Below are positions 26,379 through 34,691 of a stretch of DNA of 64,000 nt, one piece after another. Location of the stretch: the NCBI GenBank assembly GCA_958477305.1, contig CAUEFI010000001.1, positions 186,001-250,000 of the forward strand, given 5' to 3'. The stretch comes from HGM12998 sp900756495 (lineage in GTDB: Bacteria > Bacillota > Clostridia > Oscillospirales > Oscillospiraceae). Position 1 is the stretch's first letter. Every line of letters begins with the position of its first letter. The notes beneath the pieces are model-generated. The model was given only the letters and a program-made list of their open reading frames with translations. It was not told the origin of the DNA and searched no databases. The position numbers were made by a program, and so were the translations under genes.

Positions 26379-28653
26379 GCTCTGTACGTTCGCGCTGGCC
26401 TTCTCGGCCGCAGTCTTTTTTGCAGTCTATCTTTTGCCGGAGAGCGCGCTTCCTCCGGCAGGGTTTCTGTGCGCACTGGCGGGGGCCGCAAGCCTTCCCC
26501 TGCTGCGGGGAAACCTCCGGCTGCGGGCGGCCCTGATCGCCTTTGGACTCTCCGCCGGGCTGCTGTGGACGGCGAGCTATTCCATCCGTTTTCTCACCCC
26601 TGCGGATCGCCTGGACGGTCAGACGCTCGCCGTCTCGGCCACGGTGGCCGATTACCCCCGCACAGCCTCCTACGGAGTCTCTGTTCTGGTCCGCCTGGAG
26701 ACGGACGGGCCGGAGTTAAAGACCATCCTCTACGCCGATGAAAGGTATGCCGGACTGCTTCCCGGAGACCGGATTGCCGGCACGGTCTCCCTCCGGCGCG
26801 CCGACACGCTCTACGGCCGTGAAAATACCTACTACGCCTCCAGAGGCGTCTATTTGACAGGCAGCCTGCGGGGCGATCTGACCGTTACATCCCCCTCCCG
26901 CCGCCCGCTCCGGACCTGGCCTACTGCGGTCTCCCGCGCCCTCAAGGAGCGCATTGCGGCGGTCTTTCCCTCTGATACCGCCCCTTTTGCCGCCGCGCTG
27001 GTGACCGGTGATAAGGACGGGCTCCCCGGCAGCCTTTACACCGCTTTTCAGCGCGCCGGACTGGCCCATGTGGTTGCCGTATCCGGCCTTCATGTCTCCT
27101 TTCTGTCCGGTCTCATTGCCAGCCTGCTGCGGAACAGGCGGAGGCTCTCTGCCCTGGTGTCCATCTGTCTTCTCTTCTTCTTTGCCGCTGTGGTGGGCAA
27201 TACCCCCTCCGTCCTGCGGGCCGTCTTTCTTCAGTGCTTTCTGCTCATCGCCCCCCTGGCCGGCCGTGAGGACGACAAGGCAACCTCTCTCTCGTTCGCA
27301 CTGATGCTCCTGCTGCTCTGGAATCCCTTTGCGGCGGCCGGCGTCAGCCTCCAGCTCTCCTTTGCCGCCGTAGCCGGTATCTATCTGGTTGCCGCTCCCC
27401 TGCGTACGCGCTTTCTCTCCCGGCTCTCCCGGACACCCAATACCCTTGCCGGTAGGCTGCGGCACAGGGCGGCAGTCTTTTTACTCAGCACCCTGGCCAC
27501 CACTCTGAGTGCCCTGGTCTTTACCACCCCCCTGACCGCCTACTACTTTGGCTCGATCTCCCTGGTCTCCCCTCTCACCAATCTGCTCACCCTCTGGGCC
27601 GTATCATTTGCCTTTATCGGCGTTCTGGCCGCTGCTCTGCTCGCGCTGGTCCTTCCTGCTCTGGCATGGCCGCTGGCCTGGGCTGTCTCTCTGCTCCTGC
27701 GGTATGCTACAGAGGTTTCCGGCGCCCTGGCTTCGCTTCCTTTTGCATCTGTAGCGGCAGATCACCTCTATCTGAGGCTGTGGCTTCTGGCCGTTTATGT
27801 CATTCTGCTTCTGTGGCTGTGCCGCCCCATAAGGATGGGCGGCGGGCGGCCCATCTTTCCCGTCTGCTGCTGTACCGTGCTGCTGTGTGCCGCCCTGTTC
27901 TTCAACGCCGCAGAATTGACCGCCGGGGCGCTGACCATCTCGGTGCTGGATGTAGGCCAGGGACAGAGCATACTGTTCCGCGCAGGGGACACCCTGGCAC
28001 TGGTAGACTGCGGCGGGAACGGCATGCGGAACGCCGGAGATATCGCCGCCGACGCAGTGCAGCGCCTGGGCCGCTCCCAGCTGGATCTGCTCATCCTCAC
28101 CCACTGTCACACCGACCATGCCGGCGGTGTACCTCAGCTGCTGGAGCGGCTGGATGTGCGCACTCTTATTCTTCCTGATGTAGATCCAGAGGATACACTG
28201 CGGCGGGAAATCGTCGCGCTGGCGGAGACACAGGGCACTGAAGTCCTGTATCTCACTGATGACTATACGCTCCCCTTTGGAAGAGCCACCCTGCAGCTTT
28301 ACGCCCCCCTGGGAGACGGAGGCACCAATGAGGAGGGGCTCTCCGTGCTCTGTACCGCCGGGGATTTCGATGCGCTTATCACCGGCGACATGAACCAGAC
28401 CGTAGAGCGGCGGCTGGTGAAATACGGGAACCTGCCCGACATCGAGCTACTGGTGGCGGGCCACCACGGCTCCAAATACGCCGTCTCGGAGGAACTGCTG
28501 CTGGCTGTCCGCCCCGAGACTGCAGCCATCTCCGTGGGCTACAATACCTATGGCCACCCCGCCGCCGAGACGCTGGAGCGCCTGGGGGCTGCAGGCTGTG
28601 ACATCTACCGCACCGACCTGATGGGAACGGTGATTTTTACCATTGAGAATTGA
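26371..28653 (+). CDS. comEC: DNA-uptake channel protein ComEC/Rec2
   Basis: 760 residues. N-terminal membrane helices and an OB-like DUF4131 region (about 1-170), the polytopic Competence domain (about 200-480; GLAHVVAVSGLHVSFLSGL is the hallmark), and a C-terminal metallo-beta-lactamase domain (about 515-755) with LTHCHTDHAGG and VAGHHGSKYA. It carries single-stranded DNA across the membrane in transformation. It overlaps the XRE gene by 8 bases, and holA begins 10 bases after it. With comF this makes two uptake genes in the window, but no pilus genes are here. Confidence 0.95.
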   Translation: MRKLCTFALAFSAAVFFAVYLLPESALPPAGFLCALAGAASLPLLRGNLRLRAALIAFGLSAGLLWTASYSIRFLTPADRLDGQTLAVSATVADYPRTASYGVSVLVRLETDGPELKTILYADERYAGLLPGDRIAGTVSLRRADTLYGRENTYYASRGVYLTGSLRGDLTVTSPSRRPLRTWPTAVSRALKERIAAVFPSDTAPFAAALVTGDKDGLPGSLYTAFQRAGLAHVVAVSGLHVSFLSGLIASLLRNRRRLSALVSICLLFFFAAVVGNTPSVLRAVFLQCFLLIAPLAGREDDKATSLSFALMLLLLWNPFAAAGVSLQLSFAAVAGIYLVAAPLRTRFLSRLSRTPNTLAGRLRHRAAVFLLSTLATTLSALVFTTPLTAYYFGSISLVSPLTNLLTLWAVSFAFIGVLAAALLALVLPALAWPLAWAVSLLLRYATEVSGALASLPFASVAADHLYLRLWLLAVYVILLLWLCRPIRMGGGRPIFPVCCCTVLLCAALFFNAAELTAGALTISVLDVGQGQSILFRAGDTLALVDCGGNGMRNAGDIAADAVQRLGRSQLDLLILTHCHTDHAGGVPQLLERLDVRTLILPDVDPEDTLRREIVALAETQGTEVLYLTDDYTLPFGRATLQLYAPLGDGGTNEEGLSVLCTAGDFDALITGDMNQTVERRLVKYGNLPDIELLVAGHHGSKYAVSEELLLAVRPETAAISVGYNTYGHPAAETLERLGAAGCDIYRTDLMGTVIFTIEN

Positions 28654-28662
28654 GGGATTACT

Positions 28663-29703
28663 ATGCCGCCCAAGGGAAAAACAGATGACTCCGCCTATCG
28701 GAAACTGAAAAAGGATCTCGCTGAAGGGACGCCCCTCGGCACTCTTTATGTCTTTCATGGCGAGGAAGCCTATCTCCGGGATTACTATCTGGGGCAGATG
28801 AAGAAAAGGCTGCTTCCCTCCGGCATGGAGGAATTTAATCTCCACACCATGACAGGCAAGGAGTTTGAGCTCAAGAAGCTGCAGGAACTGGTAGACTGCC
28901 TGCCCATGATGAGCGATCGGACTATGATTGTCGTCAGCGACTACGATCTCTTCAAAGGGGACAAGGACGGCCTGACCAGGTTGCTCTCCGATTTGCCCGA
29001 CTATGTCTGTCTGGTCTTTGTCTACGACCTCATCGAGTACAAGGCGGACGCCCGCACCAAGCTGTCCGGCCTTTTGAAGGAGATGGGCTCCGTGGTGGCC
29101 TTTCGCCGCCAGGAACAGGGAGATCTCATCGACTGGATCGCCCGGCGCTTTCGCGCTCTGGATAAGGACATCGGCAGCGAGGAGGCCAAATACCTTATTT
29201 TTCTCTGTGGAGATCTGATGAATACTCTGATTTCCGAGATCGGCAAGATCGGGGCCTATGCCAAGGGAAAGCGGATCACCCGCGCCGATATTGATGCGGT
29301 CGCCACCCCTCAGCTGGACGCAGTGGTCTTCCAGATGACCGACGCCATCGCCGCCGGGAACTTCGACAAAGCCGCCTCCGTATTGGGCGATCTGTTCCAC
29401 ATGCAGGAGGCCCCTATCAAGCTTCTCGCGGTGCTGGGCAAGCAGCTCCGGCAGATATACTCCGCCCGGCTGGCCCTGGAGGCAGGAAAAAGCGCCTCCT
29501 ATCTGATGGACCTGTGGGGCATGCGCAGCGCCTATCCGGCTGAACGGCTGATGCAGTCGTCCAGGCGCTTCTCCCTCCCCTGGTGCCGGCGGGCGGTCAT
29601 CCGCTGTGCCGAGACCGATCTGGCTATGAAGTCCACCGGCGCTGATGGCGAGGACCTGATGATCGGGCTGTTGATGGAGCTGGCGGTCAGAAAGGGGGCT
29701 TAG
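28663..29703 (+). CDS. holA: DNA polymerase III delta subunit
   Basis: 346 residues. GTLYVFHGEEAYLRDYYLGQ at the N-terminus is the normal opening of HolA, followed by the AAA+-like fold (LPDYVCLVFVYD, then VVAFRRQEQGDLIDWIARRF) and the C-terminal collar region (FHMQEAPIKLLAVLGKQLRQ). It opens the beta clamp as part of the clamp loader. comEC-holA adjacency is common in Firmicutes. Starts 10 bases after comEC. Confidence 0.93.
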   Translation: MPPKGKTDDSAYRKLKKDLAEGTPLGTLYVFHGEEAYLRDYYLGQMKKRLLPSGMEEFNLHTMTGKEFELKKLQELVDCLPMMSDRTMIVVSDYDLFKGDKDGLTRLLSDLPDYVCLVFVYDLIEYKADARTKLSGLLKEMGSVVAFRRQEQGDLIDWIARRFRALDKDIGSEEAKYLIFLCGDLMNTLISEIGKIGAYAKGKRITRADIDAVATPQLDAVVFQMTDAIAAGNFDKAASVLGDLFHMQEAPIKLLAVLGKQLRQIYSARLALEAGKSASYLMDLWGMRSAYPAERLMQSSRRFSLPWCRRAVIRCAETDLAMKSTGADGEDLMIGLLMELAVRKGA

Positions 29704-29705
29704 CT

Positions 29706-30194
29706 GTGCGCAAAGCCCTTCTGGCGCTCGGAATCCTGGTACTGATTCCGGCACTCTACTTTGGTGTCATCTGGTTTTCCTTCATCTATCAGGGCAGTCC
29801 GCGGGAGGCTGAGCGCCAGGTCGAGGCATTGGGACATACCCTGGAGCAATTTCTGTACGACCACAGAGATGCGCTGGAGCAGCTGCGTTCCGCCGCCGAG
29901 ACCGGTGCGGAGCTTCCCGGCGGCCCAGTACGTGAAATTCTGAACGCCCCCTTGGAAGAGGCCAATATCCACCAGGTCTTTTCGCTGGACGGGCAAATCA
30001 TAATCACGCTGGACAACAGTATGTATGCGGGAAGGCTCTACACGTCCGCCTGCCTGGGCAGCGGGGCTCCGCCGCTCCCTGATGGCACGGCGGCGGAGGG
30101 GGAACAGACCTTCTGGACCTTTGACCGCTATCACCGTATGGAACTCTTTTCTGCCGGCTGGTATGTCGAATACTGGAGCTATCCGCGGGGGTGA
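29706..30194 (+). CDS. Membrane-anchored hypothetical protein
   Basis: 162 residues from a GTG start 3 bases after holA. Residues 3-27 form a signal anchor (KALLALGILVLIPALYFGVI), followed by an extracytoplasmic domain with a charged helix (EAERQVEALGHTLEQFLYDH) and a beta-rich C-terminus. No family recognised. The tight spacing with holA before and rnmV after (4 bases) makes it a real operon member. Confidence 0.7.
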   Translation: MRKALLALGILVLIPALYFGVIWFSFIYQGSPREAERQVEALGHTLEQFLYDHRDALEQLRSAAETGAELPGGPVREILNAPLEEANIHQVFSLDGQIIITLDNSMYAGRLYTSACLGSGAPPLPDGTAAEGEQTFWTFDRYHRMELFSAGWYVEYWSYPRG

Positions 30195-30198
30195 CGCC

Positions 30199-30819
30199 AT
30201 GTTGAAAATCAGAGAGGCCATCGTCGTCGAGGGCCGTTATGATAAAAATACACTGTCTCAGCTGGTGGACACAGTAATCCTGGAGACCTCTGGCTTCGGG
30301 ATCTTCAAGGACAGCGAGCGCCTGGCTCTGCTGCGCCGGCTGGCGGCCGAACGGGGGCTCATTGTCCTCACCGATTCCGACGGAGCGGGCTTCGTCATCC
30401 GCAATTATTTAAAAGGCGCAATTGATCCCGCCCTGGTCAAGCACGCCTACATCCCCGATATCTATGGCAAAGAGCGGCGTAAACGCGCCCCGGGTAAAGA
30501 AGGAAAAGTAGGCGTAGAGGGCATGCGCCCGGCCGTTCTGGAAGAAGCCCTCCGGCGGGCGGGCGCCACCTTTTTGTCGGAGGATTCTCCCGCCTCGTCT
30601 CCCCGACGTCCTATTACCAAGGCCGATCTCTTTGCCGACGGCCTTTCCGGCTGTCCGGATTCCGCCCTGCGGCGCCAAGCCCTCCTCAAGGCGCTGGAAC
30701 TGCCCGAACATCTCACTGCCAATGCACTGTTAAGCGTTCTCAATGCGCTGTTTACCTATGAGGCCTATCAGGAGGCCCTGGCCGCACTTGCCGATTGCAA
30801 TTGTGTCAAGCGGGATTGA
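30199..30819 (+). CDS. rnmV: Ribonuclease M5
   Basis: 206 residues. An N-terminal Toprim domain (REAIVVEGRYDKNTLSQLVD with the catalytic Glu, then VLTDSDGAGFVIRNYLKG with the DxD) and a C-terminal DUF4093 domain (PITKADLFADGLSG). It matures 5S rRNA. GGGGGTGA precedes the ATG at 30199; the longer frame from 30025 overlaps the previous gene and is rejected. The protein is slightly longer than the Bacillus enzyme (about 186). Confidence 0.92.
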   Translation: MLKIREAIVVEGRYDKNTLSQLVDTVILETSGFGIFKDSERLALLRRLAAERGLIVLTDSDGAGFVIRNYLKGAIDPALVKHAYIPDIYGKERRKRAPGKEGKVGVEGMRPAVLEEALRRAGATFLSEDSPASSPRRPITKADLFADGLSGCPDSALRRQALLKALELPEHLTANALLSVLNALFTYEAYQEALAALADCNCVKRD

Positions 30820-30922
30820 CGGCCCGCGGCCGCCGTTTTGGCAGGATAAATTTGGAAAGCAGAAAAAATTTTTGCGTTGAGGCCGCTTATAGGAAAATTT
30901 CTTCTTTTTTTTAAAAAAACTC

Positions 30923-30951
30923 TTGACGAACCCTGTTTAATGTGGTATTCT
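30923..30951 (+). promoter_or_regulatory. Promoter of the rubrerythrin operon
   Basis: TTGACG at 30923-30928 and TATTCT at 30946-30951 with a 17-base spacer, preceded by a run of A and T that could act as an UP element. Confidence 0.8.
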
Positions 30952-30963
30952 AGAGCCATAAAT

Positions 30964-30978
30964 CAGTAATGATTATCA
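30964..30978 (+). promoter_or_regulatory. Fur/PerR-like operator just after the rubrerythrin promoter
   Basis: CAGTAAT-G-ATTATCA matches the 7-1-7 Fur-family box (TGATAAT-N-ATTATCA) perfectly in the right arm and in 4 of 7 positions on the left. It lies about 5-20 bases after the expected transcription start, where a bound repressor would block elongation. Which family member (PerR, Fur, Zur) binds cannot be read from the site. Confidence 0.5.
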
Positions 30979-31030
30979 ATAGCATCCAAAAGGGAGAATA
31001 CATCACTTTTATTTTTAGGAGGACATCATC

Positions 31031-31573
31031 ATGAAAAAATTCGTCTGTTCCGTATGCGGCTATGTCCACGAGGGAGACAAAGCCCCCGACTTCTGCCCCA
31101 TCTGCAAGGCCCCTGCTTCCAAGTTCATTGAGCAGGGCGGTGAGAAGAGCTGGGCTGCCGAGCACGTGGTCGGCGTAGCCAAGGGCGTTCCCGAAGATAT
31201 CATCAAGGATCTGCGCATGAACTTTGAGGGCGAGTGCTCCGAGGTCGGTATGTACCTGGCCATGGCCCGGGTTGCCCACCGCGAGGGCTATCCTGAGATC
31301 GGCCTGTACTGGGAGAAGGCCGCCTATGAGGAGGCCGAGCACGCCGCCAAGTTTGCCGAGCTGCTGGGCGAGGTCGTGACCGACTCCACCAAGAAGAACC
31401 TGGAGATGCGCGTGGAGGCCGAGAATGGTGCCACCGCCGGCAAGGTAGATCTGGCAAAGCGTGCCAAGGAGCTGAACCTGGACGCCATCCACGACACCGT
31501 GCATGAGATGGCCCGCGACGAGGCCCGCCACGGCAAGGCGTTCGAGGGCCTGCTGAAGCGCTACTTCGGCTAA
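31031..31573 (+). CDS. Reverse rubrerythrin (peroxidase)
   Basis: 180 residues. The rubredoxin domain is at the N-terminus (FVCSVCGYVHEG and DFCPICKAP, residues 5-30), and the ferritin-like diiron domain follows (about 40-175; EGECSEVGMYLAMARVA, EEAEHAAKFAELLGE and ARDEARHGKAFEGLL). This is the reverse of classical rubrerythrin and is the oxidative-stress form known from clostridia. It reduces H2O2 using electrons from NADH-linked carriers. AGGAGG precedes the ATG. Regulated by the operator upstream and followed 30 bases later by rubredoxin. Confidence 0.95.
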   Translation: MKKFVCSVCGYVHEGDKAPDFCPICKAPASKFIEQGGEKSWAAEHVVGVAKGVPEDIIKDLRMNFEGECSEVGMYLAMARVAHREGYPEIGLYWEKAAYEEAEHAAKFAELLGEVVTDSTKKNLEMRVEAENGATAGKVDLAKRAKELNLDAIHDTVHEMARDEARHGKAFEGLLKRYFG

Positions 31574-31603
31574 TTCCATTTTATACGAGGTGGAGTGATT
31601 TTG

Positions 31604-31759
31604 ATGGACAAATACATCTGCCCCTGCGGTTATGAGTACGACCCCGCCGCCGGGGATCCGGATAACGGCGTGGCTCCCGGCACTGCTTGGGAAGACGTTC
31701 CCGCCGGCTGGGTCTGCCCTGTCTGCGGATTGGGTAAGGACGCATTTGAGAAAGCATAA
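31604..31759 (+). CDS. Rubredoxin with a C-x-C first knuckle
   Basis: 51 residues: YICPCGYEYDPAAGDPDNG, then WVCPVCGLGKDAFE near the end. This is a standard rubredoxin in length and core sequence, but the first metal-binding knuckle is Cys-Pro-Cys-Gly (one residue between cysteines) instead of Cys-x-x-Cys-Gly. The second knuckle is normal. It probably passes electrons to the adjacent reverse rubrerythrin. AGGTGGAG precedes the ATG. It is followed by a strong hairpin. Confidence 0.88.
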   Translation: MDKYICPCGYEYDPAAGDPDNGVAPGTAWEDVPAGWVCPVCGLGKDAFEKA

Positions 31760-31766
31760 TGATAAT

Positions 31767-31806
31767 CTAAAGAGAGGACGGGCATGATTGCCCGTCCTCT
31801 CTTTAG
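31767..31806 (+). terminator. Hairpin 1 after rubredoxin (18-bp stem)
   Basis: Perfect 18-bp stem (31767-31784 with 31789-31806) around TGAT. The right arm contains CTCTCTTTAG and no long T-run. Probable terminator of the rbr operon. Confidence 0.7.
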
Positions 31807-31815
31807 ATCCAGTCT

Positions 31816-31862
31816 GTCGAGAAACCCGGTCTGCACTTCATGCGCAGACCGGGTTTCTCGAC
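31816..31862. repeat. Hairpin 2 (19-bp stem)
   Basis: Perfect 19-bp stem (31816-31834 with 31844-31862) around a 9-base loop, only 9 bases after hairpin 1. There is no T-run, so it is not a canonical terminator. It could be a dispersed palindromic repeat unit. Confidence 0.6.
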
Positions 31863-31869
31863 GAACTGA

Positions 31870-31894
31870 GGCCCCCCGGCATAACCGGGGGGCC
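31870..31894 (+). terminator. Hairpin 3 (10-bp GC stem)
   Basis: GC-only 10-bp stem (31870-31879 with 31885-31894) followed by TGTTGTT, 7 bases after hairpin 2. Confidence 0.6.
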
Positions 31895-31912
31895 TGTTGT
31901 TGGCATGCCGGG

Positions 31913-31941
31913 TTGATCCGCCGCCCAAAAGCAGGTATAAT
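31913..31941 (+). promoter_or_regulatory. Promoter of the XRE gene at 31981
   Basis: TTGATC at 31913-31918 and TATAAT at 31936-31941 with a 17-base spacer, 39 bases before the ATG. Confidence 0.7.
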
Positions 31942-31980
31942 GGGAGCAGTTTTGTACGAATACCGAGGAGGCTGTGAAAG

Positions 31981-32439
31981 ATGGTAACAATGGCGCAGCG
32001 TATTGAGGCCCTCCGCACCGAGGCCGGTATGAGCCGGCCCGCACTGGCGGCGGCACTGGGCTTTTCCAAGGGTGCCTTCGAAAAATTCGAATCCGGGCGG
32101 CAGACTCCCTCCAGGGAACAGCAGGAGCAGCTGGCCGCCTATTTCGGCGTCTCTCTCTTCTATCTGCGCGGTGAGAGCAACGACCGCACCCGTCAGGGGG
32201 ATTGGATGGACCAGCCCGAATATAACTTGGAGCCCAAAGCAGCCGCCCCCGTTCCTCCCCAGAGCGTCAAGCGCAGCAAGGCAGAGCCCTCCCAGCAGAG
32301 CACTGTGATGGACGCCCTGCTGGGCGGGCGGCAGATACAGGATTTGCTGCAAAAGGCGGTCCTGGAGGCCCTGAAGTCTCCTGAGGGGCAGGCGCTCCTG
32401 GCAGAGGCTGTCCGGAAAGAGCTCGACAGGCGGCCGTAA
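31981..32439 (+). CDS. XRE-family regulator with acidic/helical tail
   Basis: 152 residues. The N-terminal helix-turn-helix (residues 5-60; RIEALRTEAGMSRPALAAAL and GAFEKFESGRQTPSREQQEQ) is followed by SLFYLRGESND typical of Cro/CI proteins, a proline-rich linker (about 85-100) and a C-terminal segment (about 110-150; LLGGRQIQDLLQKAVLEALK) that may be an oligomerisation helix. Regulatory target unknown. It has its own promoter and ends at an 18-bp hairpin. A second ATG at 31990 is an alternative start. Confidence 0.85.
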   Translation: MVTMAQRIEALRTEAGMSRPALAAALGFSKGAFEKFESGRQTPSREQQEQLAAYFGVSLFYLRGESNDRTRQGDWMDQPEYNLEPKAAAPVPPQSVKRSKAEPSQQSTVMDALLGGRQIQDLLQKAVLEALKSPEGQALLAEAVRKELDRRP

Positions 32440-32443
32440 CCGC

Positions 32444-32482
32444 ACAGCGGGTCCCCAGCTGAAACAGCTGGGGACCCGCTGT
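32444..32482. terminator. 18-bp-stem bidirectional terminator
   Basis: Arms 32444-32461 and 32465-32482 pair perfectly around AAA, between two convergent genes (XRE and gtrA). A T-run begins only about 10 bases later on the plus strand. Confidence 0.7.
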
Positions 32483-32485
32483 ACA

Positions 32486-32899
32486 TTATCCTTTTTCCTG
32501 CCTCCGGCGGAACGCAAAAAAGCGCTGGCCAAAGTAATTTAAAATGGTATACAGACACATGCCCCCCAGTTTGGTCAGGCGTTCCTGCCAGATCTGAGAG
32601 ATCGCCGTTTTCCCCAGTACCCACTCCGCCAGGGGCTGAGCCAGGGCATAGGCGGCGACATAGCAGACTGCCACGTTGACAGTGAATTTCACTGCGGAAC
32701 GGAGCAGCGTCTCCTGGCTCTGGAACGTAAAATGCCTGTTGAGAAAGAAGCTCATGACCGCCCCTGCCAAATACGCGATGGCGGTGGAGGGCCAATAGCC
32801 CAATCCCTCCAGCAGGAACATGAGCACCATGGACAGCAGCGTATTTCCAACGCCCACCAACAGGAATTTGGGGATGCTCTTGTCAATCAGCCTGGCCAT
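32486..32899 (-). CDS. GtrA-family membrane protein
   Basis: 137 residues with four hydrophobic segments; FLLVGVGNTLLSMVLMFLLE at the N-terminus and YLAGAVMSFFLNRHFTF are typical GtrA. Such proteins are thought to flip or help transfer a polyprenyl-linked sugar. It overlaps the end of the GT2 gene by 17 bases, so the two form the usual glycosyltransferase/flippase pair for decorating cell-surface polymer. Confidence 0.9.
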   Translation of the reverse strand: MARLIDKSIPKFLLVGVGNTLLSMVLMFLLEGLGYWPSTAIAYLAGAVMSFFLNRHFTFQSQETLLRSAVKFTVNVAVCYVAAYALAQPLAEWVLGKTAISQIWQERLTKLGGMCLYTILNYFGQRFFAFRRRQEKG

Positions 32900-33866
32900 C
32901 GCCGTCCTCCAGTATCTCCCGGATTAGAAAGCGGGGCCGCCCCTTGGTCTCCAGATAGATCTTTCCGATATACTCGCCGATAACCCCCAGGGAGAGGAGA
33001 ATCAGCCCCCCGATGGCCCACACCGAGCAGATGACGCTGGCCCACCCCGCCACAGTGGCCCCAATAGCCCAGCGGGCGATGAAATAGATAATCATGGCGA
33101 TGCTCACCAGGAAAATCAGAAAACCCAGCATGGTGATATAGCGGATCGGCTTGACCGAGAGGGACGTAATTCCCTCCATGGCAAACGAGAGCATTTTCTT
33201 CAGCGGATACTTGCTCTCCCCCGCAAAGCGTTCCCCCCGCTCGTACTCCACGGCTGCACAGGTGTAACCTATCATAGGCACAATGCCGCGGAGAAACAGG
33301 TTTACTTCCTTGAATGCGGCAAGCCCCTCCAGGGCTCGGCGGGACATAAGGCGGTAGTCGGCGTGGTTGAATACCGTCTCCGCCCCCATAAAGTTCATCA
33401 GACGGTAAAAGCTCTCAGCGGTAAAACGTTTGAAGAACGTGTCCTTCTTCCGGCTTGCGCGCACACCGTAGACAATATCACAGCCCTCATCGTACTTGTC
33501 CAGCATGCGATCCACCGCATCCACATCATCCTGCAGGTCGGCATCCATGGAAATCGCCATGTCACAGCGGTCCTTTGCCGTCATAAGTCCCGCCAGCAGC
33601 GCATTCTGATGGCCCCGGTTTCGGGTCAGATTCACCCCTGAAAACAGCGGGCTCTCCCTGTGGAGGCGCTCAATGATATTCCAGGTGCCGTCCTTTGATC
33701 CGTCGTTAACCAGAAGCACCCGGCTCCGCTCTGAAATCCTCCCCGCCGACACCATTGCCTCCATCTTGGCCCTGAGACGTCTGGATGTCTCCGGAAGGAC
33801 CGCCTCTTCATTATAACAGGGAACCACAATATAAAGTATGTCTGCCAAAGCTCCCGCACTCCCCAT
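32883..33866 (-). CDS. GT2 family glycosyltransferase (GtrB/DPM1-like)
   Basis: About 327 residues. The GT-A domain (LYIVVPCYNEEAVLPETSRR, VLLVNDGSKDGTWNIIERL, AISMDADLQDDVDAV with the DxD) is followed by two membrane helices at about 235-300 (ITMLGFLIFLVSIAMIIYFI and WAIGGLILLSLGVIGEYIGK). Such enzymes load a sugar onto undecaprenyl phosphate. Start uncertain: the frame is open from 34076, but a TATAAT on the minus strand (33889-33894) would place the transcript start near 33882, leaving ATG 33866 or the TTG ending at 33848, which has GGGAG close by. Overlaps gtrA by 17 bases. Confidence 0.88.
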   Translation of the reverse strand: MGSAGALADILYIVVPCYNEEAVLPETSRRLRAKMEAMVSAGRISERSRVLLVNDGSKDGTWNIIERLHRESPLFSGVNLTRNRGHQNALLAGLMTAKDRCDMAISMDADLQDDVDAVDRMLDKYDEGCDIVYGVRASRKKDTFFKRFTAESFYRLMNFMGAETVFNHADYRLMSRRALEGLAAFKEVNLFLRGIVPMIGYTCAAVEYERGERFAGESKYPLKKMLSFAMEGITSLSVKPIRYITMLGFLIFLVSIAMIIYFIARWAIGATVAGWASVICSVWAIGGLILLSLGVIGEYIGKIYLETKGRPRFLIREILEDGDGQAD

Positions 33867-34063
33867 CTTTTGTATTGCCGTTTTTCGTATTATACCCCTT
33901 TTGGACGAAAAAGGGAACAGGGGAGTTCCGTCCTGCTCCGGAGGATCTCTGCAGGCGGCCTCTCCTTGCCCTTGAGAAGCGGACCGTGACATGATAAGAT
34001 TATCACATTGCAACAGCCTGCCGTCATCAGACAAGACGAAACAGCTGCGAAGGAGGAAGCCAC

Positions 34064-34582
34064 TTGGACATCGCATTCAAACAATGTACACAGGCAGATC
34101 TTTTCGACCTGCGCGCACTCTCCCGCAGGACTTTTCGAGAGACCTTCGCCGCGGACAACACCCCCGCCGCCCTGCAGGCCCATCTGGATCGCGCTTATGC
34201 TCTGGAGAAGCTCCGCGCGGAGCTGTCCAACCCGTATTCACAATTTTGGTTTCTCTATGAAAAGGGCTCGTTGGCCGGATACCTGAAGCTGAATGAAGCC
34301 CCCGCCCAGACGGAACTGCACGACCCAGTCTCTTTGGAGATAGAGCGAATCTATGTTGCGCGTGCGTTTCAGGGACACGGATTGGGCGGCATGCTGATGG
34401 CACGGGCAATTGAGACAGCGCAGGCGCGCGGTAAACGGTATATCTGGCTTGGCGTCTGGGAGAAAAATAAAAAGGCACGCTCCTTTTACCAAAAGCACGG
34501 CTTCCGGAAGATCGGATCTCACCCCTTCTCTGTCGGGGATGAGGTGCAGACGGACGATATCATGCGTAAGGATTTGCAGTGA
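34064..34582 (+). CDS. GNAT-family N-acetyltransferase
   Basis: 172 residues from a TTG start with a strong AAGGAGGAAG site at good spacing. The acetyl-CoA fold shows EIERIYVARAFQGHGLGGML (motif A, with QGHGLG) and WLGVWEKNKKARSFYQKHGF (motif B). Spermidine acetyltransferase-like enzymes of the PaiA type have a similar layout, but the substrate is not certain. Divergent from the glycosyltransferase gene. Confidence 0.85.
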   Translation: MDIAFKQCTQADLFDLRALSRRTFRETFAADNTPAALQAHLDRAYALEKLRAELSNPYSQFWFLYEKGSLAGYLKLNEAPAQTELHDPVSLEIERIYVARAFQGHGLGGMLMARAIETAQARGKRYIWLGVWEKNKKARSFYQKHGFRKIGSHPFSVGDEVQTDDIMRKDLQ

Positions 34583-34656
34583 GACCGTCTGATATTCCCT
34601 TGGGCCCCGCATCCTCACAGCGTGATCTTTGCCCTTCTCAAAAACAGGCATCAAAC

Positions 34657-34684
34657 GGCGCCGCCCCCAGACCGGGGCGGCGCC
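34657..34684 (-). terminator. Terminator of the spoIIA operon
   Basis: An 11-bp GC-rich stem (34657-34667 with 34674-34684) just after sigF; on the minus strand it is followed by GTTTGATGCCTGTTTTT. It also lies downstream of the convergent acetyltransferase gene. Confidence 0.65.
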
Positions 34685-34691
34685 GTTCCCG

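Noticed and set aside
31784..31987. A 67-residue plus-strand frame across the three hairpins
   Set aside because: It reads through palindromes, has no ribosome site and overlaps the XRE gene start.
33970..34010. Imperfect palindrome GATAAGATTATC between the GT2 and GNAT genes as an operator
   Set aside because: Short, AT-rich and imperfect at the flanks; it could be chance and I see no matching promoter geometry.
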